In this document: positions 14,060 to 62,341 of the stretch, in pieces
Numbering within the stretch: position 1 is the stretch's first letter
Layout: each line of letters opens with the position of its first letter
Source of the DNA: Nectonema munidae
Lineage: Eukaryota > Nematomorpha > Nectonematoida > Nectonematidae
NCBI GenBank assembly: GCA_030549495.1
Contig: JAUIRK010000052.1
Coordinates: 496,001-560,000, forward strand
Reading direction: 5' to 3'
Length of the DNA: 64,000 bases
Position numbers and translations under genes: made by a program
The notes under the pieces: generated by a model
What the model saw: only the letters and a program-made list of their open reading frames with translations
Told to the model about the DNA's origin: nothing
Database searches by the model: none

Positions 14060-16019
14060 ATTCACTGGTCAACAACAAATTTGTTGTCTGCATTTTTTAA
14101 GCTGATTTAGGACGAATCTGATGCGCTGAATCCAAAACTCACATTAGTTTTGTTCAATCAGGTCAAGTTTTTGAGATATGGCCACATGTCGTTTTTTACA
14201 TTTTTGTTCACATGTACACATGTGTGGAGCATTTTAGAAGAAGTTGGTGGGGGTAAAATGTTATGTCAAATAATTTTTTTGATTGGAAATAATTATTTTA
14301 ATGACAAGAAGTATTCAGGTAAAAAGTTGTATTTCTTGAAATAACGAACTCTGAAGAATGTACAATACCTACATGCGCTAATTTATGACTAATTTGTACC
14401 TATTTTTGTTTTGCAGGTGAATGATATGGCTTCGACCAGAAGATCGTGCAGAAATAAGCCCGATGTGTTTTGCTACATATGTGGAGAATACACCATTGCT
14501 CCTAATAGGAAGCCAGTCACAAGTTACATAAGGCGTGCTTACCATGCTTATTTTGGTATTAAACTTGGTGATCAGGATAAAGCTTGAGCGCCACACATGG
14601 TGTGCAAAGCATGCACTGAGACTCTGCGTGGGTGGACCAACGGCAAGAGGAGTCTGAAGTTTGGATTCTCTGAAGAGAAGGACTTGGTGTACTGTGCTGA
14701 TATTGCGCAGCTTCTGTTCAAGCTTGGAGTGCTACAGTACGAACCCAAAGATTGGAGACTGTTCATTGACAGCAGCAAGCGATCACTGAAATGTGTTCTG
14801 CTACACAACGGCAACCAGTTTGCCTCTGTACCCATCACTCACTCAACTACACTGAAGGATAAGTATGTGCTGGAGAAAATTGGTTATGATCAGCATAAGT
14901 GGTTTATTTGTGTTGACCTGAAGATGGTAAACTTTTTGTTGGGACAACAGTCTGGCTTCACCAAGTACCCATGTTTTCTGTGCATGTGGGATAGTAGGGA
15001 TCGTACTCAACATTACACGAAGAAGGACTGGCCTGTGCGGGAGGAATTGGTGCCATGCAAAGAAAGGAACGTCATCAACGACCCTCTGGTGGACAAAGAC
15101 AGAATACTCTTCCCACCGCTGCACATCAAGCTCGGCTTAATCAAGCAGTTCACCAAGGCTCTGGACAAAGATGGTGACTGCTTCACTTACTTGTGCCAGG
15201 TTTTTCCAGGATTGACCATAGAGAAGTTGAAAGCTGGCATTTTTGATGGTCCTCAGATCCGTCAGCTCATCAGAGATCCAGAGTTCAAAAACTCAATGAA
15301 AGAAGTGAACTGGAAACGTGGAAGACATTTGTTTTGGTAGTGAAGAACTTTTTTGGCAACAATAAGGCCAGAAACTACGCAGAACTTGTCAACAACATGC
15401 TGACTGCTTTCAGAAACCTGGGCTGCAACATGAGCATCAAGATGCACTACCTATTTTCACATATGACCTGGTTTCCTGAGAACCTGGGTTCAATGAGTGA
15501 CGAGCAGGGGGAGAGATTCCATCAGGAAGGAGATAGAGACCAGGTATCAAGGTCGCTGGAACGCAGTCATGATGGCTGACTACTGTTGGAATCTGAAGAG
15601 AGAACTCCCTGCCGCTGAACATTCCAGGAGTTCAAAAAAACGGAAGTTCAAGCCCTGAAATTTGAACAGTGGTGACGCAACATGCAATTTACTTGTACTT
15701 ACCTTTATCAATGCCCACCATTCAGATGACAGTAATCGATGTTTCTATCATGTAATCAATAAATGTTGTTGGCAAAACAATTTTTTTCTTAAAAACATGT
15801 TTAGGATGATATGTGTTGACAAAAATCAGCTGATAATGCCACAAAAATGTAATTGATTTTGTCACAAGTTGTGATTTTTTCAAATCAACTTAGCACAAAA
15901 ACCTGACCTGATGGAGAGAAACGGATACCATTTCCTGATTCAGCAGTGCCAGAATACCCTAATTCACTTGTAGAAATCTAGACAACATTCAGAAAGTAAA
16001 AAATTGTTGACCAGTGAAT
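14060..16019 (+). mobile_element. DNA transposon with inverted ends carrying a zinc-finger / putative DDE transposase gene
   Basis: The ends are inverted copies of ATTCACTGGTCAACAA (14060-14075, and its reverse complement at 16004-16019), about 1.94 kb apart. They enclose one decayed gene in the same direction (14426-15658) with about 350 bases on each side. Matching ends around a multi-copy gene are the signature of a cut-and-paste element. No clear target duplication is visible. The superfamily is not assigned. Confidence 0.75.
14426..15658 (+). pseudogene. Zinc-finger, RNase H-like putative transposase, decayed (copy 1)
   Basis: The frame starts MASTRRSCRNK and has an N-terminal zinc finger, FCYICGEY...HMVCKAC. 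A TGA at 14585-14587 replaces the Trp found in copy 2 (WAPH). The open stretch 14597-15340 follows in the same frame. A frameshift near 15320 and another near 15527 then shift it before the end at 15656-15658. After the finger the frame jumps from KFGF to SEEKD, skipping a middle region that copy 2 retains. Candidate acidic catalytic residues are Asp at 14768 (LFIDSS), Asp at 14915 (CVDLKM) and Glu at 15511 (GERFHQ), with a CFLC zinc insert before WDSR. The tail SSKKRKFK resembles a nuclear localisation signal. A possible 3' splice site (tttgcag) lies just before the ATG. The transposase role is inferred; I recall similar multi-copy proteins from invertebrates but cannot name the family. Confidence 0.7.
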
Positions 16020-17182
16020 AGGCATATTTCTTTCAAAGTAAACCACTGATTCTCCAAACCTACTTCGCCTTCAAACAACTTCAATTTTTTCCATGTATTA
16101 GCGAGAAAAGTTACAATGGCATATCATTATGAATGGAATAAATTTTAAAATGGCGGATAAAATAGAGATGTTTAAATTCTTCTCTTTTAAATAAGGAAGG
16201 AAATATTTTTGCAAGGAAATACTTTAGAAAATAGAACAAAAAATTCTCTCCTGAAGTTTATAAAATGCTGACTAATCATTCGGAAATACTGCTGCTGGTA
16301 TACACAGAGTTAGTCCCGCTTTTTCGGGAGTCCATGTTTTTCCTTATTTTAATAACGAAATAACGGTTAAATATTTTAAAGAATATTTGCAAGGTTTTCT
16401 TGTAAGAAAGAAATTATTCGATCACAATTGCTAATAATAATGCTTAAAATTTTGGCTTAAGGGGCAGAGAACAATCTTAATAAAATTGATAATAATTCAT
16501 GAACGAATTGTTGGAGTGTTTGATATATTCTAAAATCAATTGTTTTCATGAAAGGATGTAGTACAGAAACATGATTTTCGTTTTGATCAATGACTAGACG
16601 ACAAGGAATTAAATTCGCATTCTCTAGCTTAATCCAGGAATGAGCTGATTGGCATAAAGTTTGCTTGCACACTCTTCAATTTTATCATCATGATCACGCA
16701 CTGCCATTTCAAGTCGAAAATATTAAAGAAAAGCTATCTTAAAAACGTTTTCAAGAGTTTCATCTTATCTTATATAGATGTTACAGTAAATATTCTCAAT
16801 ATATTTACACATATTGATATTGCCATCAAAATACTCGAAGCATAACTCCTATATACACGTAACTATAATAAACGAGTTAACTAGATTAAATAAATTTGCC
16901 TCACTAAATCCAACAATTAACAAAATGACATCTAACTTGTTAACATACGAAAGAAAGGGCGTAAATTTGCTGCAAACGGTCTTATTCCTTCCATTTTCGT
17001 CTATTTAAGATATCTCAATCTGTCCAATTAGAGAAGGATATGCCTTCGTTTGACGCTTTATAGCCCAATTAAAAAAAGGAAAAAGTAATAATAATGAAAC
17101 AGTTAAGACATTCTCTCTTTTTTTGGTTGTCGGTTTCGCGTCCAAGGAAAGAATAATCTTCCGTAGTTAGGCGCAGATGAAA

Positions 17183-17252
17183 AGGATAGTCATGAACCAG
17201 AAAGACCATCTGTATCGAGACCCCACGCTCCTACCACTACACCATCTGCCGA
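17183..17252 (-). repeat. tRNA-like SINE fragment, family 2
   Basis: On the minus strand: CAGATGGTGTAGTGGTAGGAGCG is a good tRNA box A arm, and GGTTCATGACT is a box B-like block about 40 bases later. It does not close an acceptor stem, so it is called SINE-like and not a tRNA gene. Confidence 0.5.
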
Positions 17253-17662
17253 ATTTCATTGGTTCATTCCATTTATTTTATTTATGAACATCTAATGGAG
17301 ACTGTCTTCGACTCAGTCAGTACATATCTGAATTATGTGGCTTAATAAAAATGTGAGTATTTTTTTTCTAAATCACTTTTTAAGCCAGAATGGGGTGGGG
17401 ATGAGTGAGAAAAGAAAGAGCAAGGGGTGTACGGCTCCATTCAGGACCTTTGCTCTGGGGCGCCACGATTCCTTGATACAGCCTTGTTATATAATTTTAA
17501 ATGTTTGATTTATTTCAAACCACTTTGAAGCTTTAATAAAATATAAATCCTAAAATTCTAATTTTGAAGTTTTTTATTCCTCGACCAAATTTAATTAACT
17601 ATATCTTTTCTTTATATCATTTCATATATGTTTTTTTCTCTTTTTCGCCAATAATTAATAAT

Positions 17663-17663
<1 letters not shown>

Positions 17664-17705
<42 letters not shown>
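17664..17705. repeat. (GATT)n microsatellite
   Basis: About ten GATT units. Such tetranucleotide runs are often LINE tails, but no LINE body is recognisable beside it. Confidence 0.9.
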
Positions 17706-17707
<2 letters not shown>

Positions 17708-18440
17708 TTATTGAAAACAATGGAAGGATTAAGTAATAAAATTAATAGTAGTTCATTGCCACGTTTAAAAGACAAAGATATAAAATAAAGTTGAAATTAA
17801 TATTATTGATTATATAGATTGACTTATCGAAAATACAAAAATGCCTTCAATTTTGGGAAACATAAATGCACTAAAAAAACATTTTATTATATTCAAAAAT
17901 ATAGCCATGATTTTCTGCTTCTTAAAAAATTTTCTTCCAAAAACTTTTAATTTATTTCATCAAAAACTCAAAAAAAATTCTAAAATTTTTTTCTAACATT
18001 TCATTTAGAATTAAAGTGGAAAATTTTCCTTTCAATATCCAAATATTTTAAACAGGAAGTAAAAAGATGCCATAAAAAAAACTTTAAAAAATATGAAGAA
18101 TAAGAAAATAATAAAAAAATATTTTCAAAACTTACAAGTTTTTCTCAGTGGTATTTATTGCTTAATCGACGAAAACATCTAAACGTAACTTTCGATAAAA
18201 GTTACAGAGTTACCACAGATTTACAAAGGATTTATTGGTTTTTTGTTCTTATATCTGCTTCATATATCATTCATCTTGCAAGATGTTTTCAACGCGTTTT
18301 AAAATGAAATTTTAAAATACCCAATATTTTTACGATAAATTACGACAAGACTTATCATTTGGAATTGAAAATAATCGTTAAATTTCGGAAGAAAAATTTT
18401 AATTTTAATTTAGGCAAGTCCAGCATCTTCAAATTGGAAA

Positions 18441-19289
18441 ACCTAATAATGATGCGTCCTTTTTAGGTGTTGTGGCTCCGTCTAGAGTTTAAAAACAGAA
18501 AGACCTAGGATTCATAATTGACTCAACGTTTAATTTTAATCTACACGTTTCGGCTGTTGTGAAAAAAGCATATTCTACGATACATATGTTGGAAAACACC
18601 TTCGTAATATCAAATAATGGAGTTGCTATCTCTACCTTTTCAAGTCCTTGGTAAGACCAATCCTCGAATACGCAAATGTGTATGGCAGTTTTTTTGCTAA
18701 CAATGTTAAGAAGAATGAAAAAGTTCAAAAAAAGCTTACTAAAAGTTTACATGGTATGAGATAATATTTGCAACTATGAGAGAATGAAAATTTTAAACTT
18801 ACCTTCACTTCACTACAGAATAAAAAGAAATGAAATGATCACCATCTTCAACATTATATAAAGAATAATATGACAATGATAATAATTAAAGAAGATGTTT
18901 TGCCTGGGTTGCAAGAATTTCTCGATCTCATTGTTACAAGTTTAACTCATTTACGACCAATGTTCCTATTTTGGAACATAAGTAATTTCATCTTCGTCTG
19001 CTTTTTTCAATGACTTTGAATATAAATCGTCTGCGTTTTTTTTAGATATCGTCTGCTTTGCTTGGTCTTAAATGGGTTAAATCTGAAAGTTTTCAAAAAC
19101 AATTATCGTCAAACTTATTTAACAAAAAGAGCCGTTGATGATTGGAATTCCTTGACGGGTGAAGTTAATAAATTCCCTTACGGTAAAACAAACTTGATTC
19201 ATTTTGGCAGTCTAGAATATTTTAATTTATTATTTAATAGTATTAAGAGGCAAATTTTACAGGCATCGACCACTATTTTGCTTAAATAA
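18441..19289 (+). mobile_element. Decayed non-LTR retrotransposon C-terminal fragment, split by a MITE
   Basis: Fragments reading FKSLVRPILEYANVYGSFF, EKVQKKLTKSLHGMR, LNLPSLHYRIKRNEM and, after the TTAA-flanked insertion at 18946-19076, TYLTKRAVDDWNSL are the typical end of a LINE RT protein (SLVRPILEYA, L-PSL-YRR, R-V-WNSL). There are several frame breaks. The MITE interrupts the coding sequence, so it inserted after the LINE. Confidence 0.75.
18946..19076 (+). mobile_element. TTAA-flanked piggyBac-like MITE, copy 2, inside a LINE
   Basis: It is 131 bases, flanked by TTAA at 18942-18945 and 19077-19080, and almost identical inside to copy 1. It interrupts the LINE fragment 18441-19289 between MITIFNII and the LKVFKNNYRQ segment. 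Confidence 0.88.
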
Positions 19290-20033
19290 ATGTGTTATGC
19301 TATGTTAAGGAAATATTAAACTAAAAAAATTTGTCTAAAAATTTTTTTTATAAGTTTTGTGCATAATATAAAAATCTATTAAAATATCTTAAATGAGAAA
19401 TGTCTATGTACAAAAATACTTTTATATACGTATATACAATTCGTACCTGAGAGTCTTAAAAGGTTCTGATGAAAATAAGAATTATGAAATGGTGTTCAAG
19501 ACATTTTGTAACAAAAAAATTTCTTACCCAAGAGTTAAAAAAAAATAGATACTACGAGATGTTCCGCACCTTTATGAAATACAAAATGATAAAATATTTT
19601 AAGAGTTTACTTTCTACATAGTTCTAAATTATTTCAAATATTAGCAATGCTATATTTTATTATTTAGTATTCTTAAATAGAATTTAAGTTTTTTATAAAA
19701 AAAAAAATTTTTAATTGTGTGAGTTTTCTGAGATTTTAGTTATCCAAATCAAATGAATGATAAGTTCTAAAAAAACTTTCATTTTAAATCACAAACTAAT
19801 TCATAATTTTCTACAAAAATAGTCAACAAAAATATATAAATATAGATAAATAAGTCATTTAAAAAAATTTAATTTTTCAAATCCATCTTTCAAAATGTTT
19901 AAATGTACTTCTATATTTGGAGTAAAATAGTGAAAACTTTTGCCAAATCCACATACACTTATGTTATATCTATAGAAAACTTTTTTTACAAAATAATTAA
20001 GATGTAAAATTTCTTGAAAATTGATCTTTTTAA

Positions 20034-20162
20034 CCCATTAAACCCCAATGCTCCCATTTGGGAACATAAGTAATTTCATCTTCGTCTGCTTTTTTCAATG
20101 ACTTTGAATATAAATCGTCTGCGTTTTTTAGATATCGTCTGATTTTTATGGTACTTAATTGG
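20034..20162 (+). mobile_element. TTAA-flanked piggyBac-like MITE, copy 3
   Basis: It is 129 bases with TTAA on both sides (20030-20033, 20163-20166). The core is the same as copies 1 and 2, but the ends are more diverged. The subterminal palindrome is ATGCTCCC/GGGAACAT. Confidence 0.83.
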
Positions 20163-20166
20163 TTAA

Positions 20167-21716
20167 AGTGCCCGGGATGAAACAAAAGACTACTTGTTTC
20201 CTCCTCATACCCTAAAGATTGAAGAAGAAAAAGGATGCTTGAAATCTCTTACTTGAAATATTAAGTGCTTTTAGTGAAAATTTTCCACACACTCAAATGG
20301 AAGCAATGGGAAAATATTTTGCAATGCGCTATTTTAATCTGTGGTAGAGAGTGCTTCAGGGCAGTTGCGTGATTCACTTCTTGAGAAGGTTGATGTCTGC
20401 TCCTCAGAGCCATGAGAAAAAAGAAAAAGATCAATACTCATGAAAGATCAATCGTGAAATCATCTCGTGTTTCAGAAGGAAGCTCTATAGCTATAAGAAG
20501 GGGAGACGAGACGGGCATTATTATGAAAGAGCGTCTCTTTTCATAATTGATACTATATTTAATCCTTCATGGCAATTATTTCTTTGCTGGAGCTTGATCT
20601 CATTGCAAAACAATATCACTCCAGCAAAAGTGAGAGACCAGAGTGAAAACACTTCTTTGCATGTTCCTCGTAATTTCCTGATGATGATCAAAGATTACTA
20701 AATGTGGAATAAGAGGCGAAGAAAGATTGTTACAAACTCTTGTCATTCTGATTAGTCAATTCTAGCGAATAGTTGATTCTGGCCAATGTTAATTAATTGC
20801 AAGTGTAAACAGTGCCTTCACATATGATGAAAAATGAAGTGAAGAAGCTTCAAAAGATGCGGGACTTTTTAAAATCTACTTTTCTTACATTTTTACTTTG
20901 TTCTTTTTCATTTATTATTTTTTTAGTGATGTTGCATGTTTGAAGAAATTTCGAAAATCTCTTCAACACAAAACGTCACATTTTTTGTATATAAATATCT
21001 TTGCTTTTTTTTTTTATCTTTTACGCTTTTTATATATGAATAATTTAAGTTAATTAAAATTTAAAATAATTAATTTATTCCAAAAGCATAATTACAGTAA
21101 ACATATTTTTACCATCATCGTGAACAGCTTTGCCAGGATGCAAGGTAATTTTTTTTACATAAATACACGAACTGACAAGAATTTCTGACTCAGGTTCAAG
21201 AAACATTCAAAATTAAAAGTAGAAACTTTTGTATAAAATATCGCTAAAAAGTGCGTAAAATTTGGAAAATTTTTTTTATAGGTTTAAAATTTATATATAG
21301 GTTGTCAATTTTCCAAAATCTTCGCTAGAAGATGGAGGATATGCATTCAAATGTTGACATGCCGTTACACTACTAATTTTTGCAATGACTTGAAAAGCCA
21401 TTTGATATCTATAACAACTTTTATTGCTCTTAGAAAAACTTGAATTAAAATTTTTATGTTTAGCACAAAAATCGCTAAATAAATCTTTGTCGCTAGAAGC
21501 AAAATAGAGTCGTTAAAAGAAAGTAAAGATCGCTGAATTAGGGCAACGCCATTGCTCACACCCAGATATCGAACTATGATGACCATTTGTTCCGCACTCT
21601 CTGGTGAATCCGCTCATCCTGCTAGTGACAAAACATTCATACCAAAGGTATATCGTATATACGAGTGTATGAATCCACCTTGGAGCACGTTGTTAATTTT
21701 GACTTTAAAAATAATC
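20167..21716. other. AT-rich DNA without recognisable genes
   Basis: No protein family, RNA or clear repeat is recognised. The last 150 bases or so precede repeat copy A and may belong to the same element. Confidence 0.5.
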
Positions 21717-21921
21717 CTCTTTGTTTTGATCTGATAGATTATACTCATATAAAGATAATATAATCTAGGAGCTGACAACAACAACAACTTTAAAAATAAT
21801 CTTGGTTCCAAATAAATTTGATATGGATATTGAGATTTCTAATTTATCGGATTCTCGCTTGTCGGAGTCTGTCTTTACATCAGAAGACGTTTGTTTCTCT
21901 CAGGACTACAGCTTGAGTAGC
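21717..21921 (+). repeat. Hairpin/(CAA)n dispersed repeat, copy A
   Basis: It contains a foldback TAGATTATACT...ATATAATCTA, then GGAGCTGACAACAACAACAA, then TTGGTTCCAAATAAATTTGA and GATTCTCGCTTGTCGGAGTC. It is repeated in reverse at 23369-23611. Confidence 0.8.
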
Positions 21922-22630
21922 TTCTTGGCATGCGTAACTTTGGACCAAAATATGCAGAAATTTCCTCCACTCGAATATAAGTAGAGCTTCAAATTTTCTG
22001 CATCAAGCACATTTGAACAAAGCAAAAATGGCCTAATGTACTTTATTTTTTGATTCACTTCCAGTTTTTAGCATCATCCTAAAGAAAATGATTTCTCTAT
22101 TCATCAAGTATCGTTGTAGAAGAAAAATAGCAAAACTTTCTAGTGAAAGCGTCGTATTTAAACACTTTTACACCTTGAAGGGAGGATATCATGAAGCAAA
22201 AGGAGGAATATTTGAAAAAAGTTTTAAAGAAGCAGCAAACAATATGTTTCTTGCTAATATTTAAAGTAAGTCCACAGTAATATTATTCGTCCAACGTCTT
22301 TTGAGCATGACATAGAATCAATTTTTCTCATCAACATAAAAATTTTTAAGGTAAAATTAAAAATTGCTAAGAAACTGTATTTTTGAGAACAATATTTTCA
22401 ATTTTTAAAAACAATAACGACATCAAAATTTATTACACACTAGAAAAAATCTTCATTCTTCAAAGAATTAACTTAAGAATCCATATATTCCAAAAGTTTA
22501 GATGAATATTCTTATTTGAATATTTTAGGCGTTATTACTCTGAATTTCAAAATTTTTCGTTCTAAACGGTGCTTAATTCTGAATTCTTTCTAATAATTCA
22601 AATAGCAAAAGATAAGCGAAATGAAATAGA

Positions 22631-22776
22631 AAGGTAAAGGTACCGTGGAGTGTTTTCATCGAGAAGGCAGAATTGCGCCGTTTGTATCGAACTATGAGAA
22701 AGTAGGCTTGATACGGGATCGAACCCAAGACATTGAGTTATCGCAACCCAGTACCCAACCAACCTTACTCACGCCC
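22631..22776 (-). repeat. tRNA-derived SINE, family 1, fullest copy
   Basis: Read on the minus strand: GGGCGTGAGTAAGGTTGGTT (box A region), then TTGGGTTCGATCCCGTATC (perfect box B GGTTCGATCCC), CTACTTTCTCATAGTTCGAT, and a 3' body ending in ACGGTACCTTTACC. About 146 bases. Six members occur in the window on both strands. Confidence 0.82.
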
Positions 22777-22989
22777 TTATTAGAAATTAGAAATGAGATA
22801 GAAGAACGTTTTTAGTGCTGTAAATTTGTAAATTCTAACCCTTAGAAACAACATGATTCTAGGTATGTATTTAGTGCAACTCTGATCCTAAAGATTGACT
22901 TCGCTACGTTCAAAAAAGGCTGTAGTTCATTTAAGCGTACCATTCAAGAGCTTAATAAAATTGAAATTATTACTGTCTAAAAATATGAA

Positions 22990-23102
22990 CAATTGAGCTG
23001 CTTGTATCAAACTATGAAGAAAGGCGGCTTGATCCAGGATCGAAGGCAAGACCTTGAGTTATCAAAAACAAGTACTATATCAACGAAGCTTACTCACGCT
23101 CC
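22990..23102 (-). repeat. tRNA-derived SINE, family 1, diverged partial copy
   Basis: It matches the same consensus (GAGCGTGAGTAAG start, GATAACTCAAGGTCTT, CCGCCTTTCTTCATAG), but the box B is damaged and the 3' body is absent. It lies 214 bases from the fuller copy, in the same orientation. Confidence 0.65.
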
Positions 23103-23368
23103 TTAAATATTTAAATTTATTTTTATATTTAAGAAAAAATAGTCAAATTAAATGAATACTTTTGTGTCAGGATGATTTTAATATTAAAAGCATTTTTAAT
23201 TTATTTTCTCTGAAATAAGATCCCATTTTCACATTCAAAACTCTATATGTAAATTTAGATAATAGTAAACAGAGATTTTTAGATCCATTTTTTGTTATTC
23301 AATGAGAAACTAAAAAGTGAGCAGAGAACACTTGAAGGGGGGGGATAGAGATTCTATTCTAGTGCAGT

Positions 23369-23611
23369 GCTACTCAAGCTGTAGTCCTGAGAGAAGCAAA
23401 CGTCTCATCGGTGGCCGGTGCACATCTTCTTTAAATGATGTAAAGGCAGACTCCGACAAGCGAGAATCGGAGAAATTAGAAATATCAATATCCATATCAA
23501 ATTTATTTGGAACCAAGATTATATTTAAGTTGTTGTTATTGTTAGCGCCTAGATTATACTATCTTTATATGAGTATAATCTATCAGTTCAAAACAAAGCT
23601 TTGTTTAAACT
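23369..23611 (-). repeat. Hairpin/(CAA)n dispersed repeat, copy B (inverted)
   Basis: The minus strand repeats copy A almost base for base, with an extra block of about 33 bases (AAGAAGATGTGCACCGGCC region). The two copies form a large inverted repeat about 1.4 kb apart. Confidence 0.8.
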
Positions 23612-23882
23612 TTAAATTTATATGGATGTTTTACATTTATTTGGAGCCAAGATTAAGTTTTATAAATTTGTATTCATCTAGAAAAGGAAACTTCTAAGCA
23701 ATTCTATAGGGAATAAATGGAACTTCTAAGGAACTCTTATTTAGAGAGAATCTTCAAGCAAACAAATATGGCACCGTTCATTGACGCATTGAAAAAAGGT
23801 TATATTTGAGGAGAAACCCTGCTATATTCTCTTACATTCTTAACAAGAAAGACAAATGAGAGAAATTTAATGGATAAAAAAG

Positions 23883-23888
23883 TTTATT
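23883..23888 (-). promoter_or_regulatory. Candidate POLQ polyadenylation signal AATAAA
   Basis: An AATAAA hexamer reads on the minus strand about 130 bases past the POLQ stop codon, a normal 3' UTR distance. In AT-rich DNA such hexamers are frequent, so this rests on position only. Confidence 0.5.
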
Positions 23889-24016
23889 TCTGTCTGATGA
23901 AGGTAAATAAATTTTGTCAATGTTAAAAACAAAAGTGAAATATTGTATAAATCGCCACGAGGCGGCATCGAACAAGAAGATAAAAAGTTTAAAGGATAAA
24001 AATGATAGCTGGAATT

Positions 24017-62341
<38,325 letters not shown>

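Larger units (their letters stand above)
16020..18440. other. AT-rich DNA with SINE fragment and (GATT)n only
   Basis: Apart from the tRNA-like fragment and the (GATT)n run listed separately, I see no gene or element here. Confidence 0.55.

Noticed and set aside
14572-15124. Two minus-strand frames opposite the putative transposase
   Set aside because: They are shadows; the plus strand carries the zinc-finger and other family motifs.
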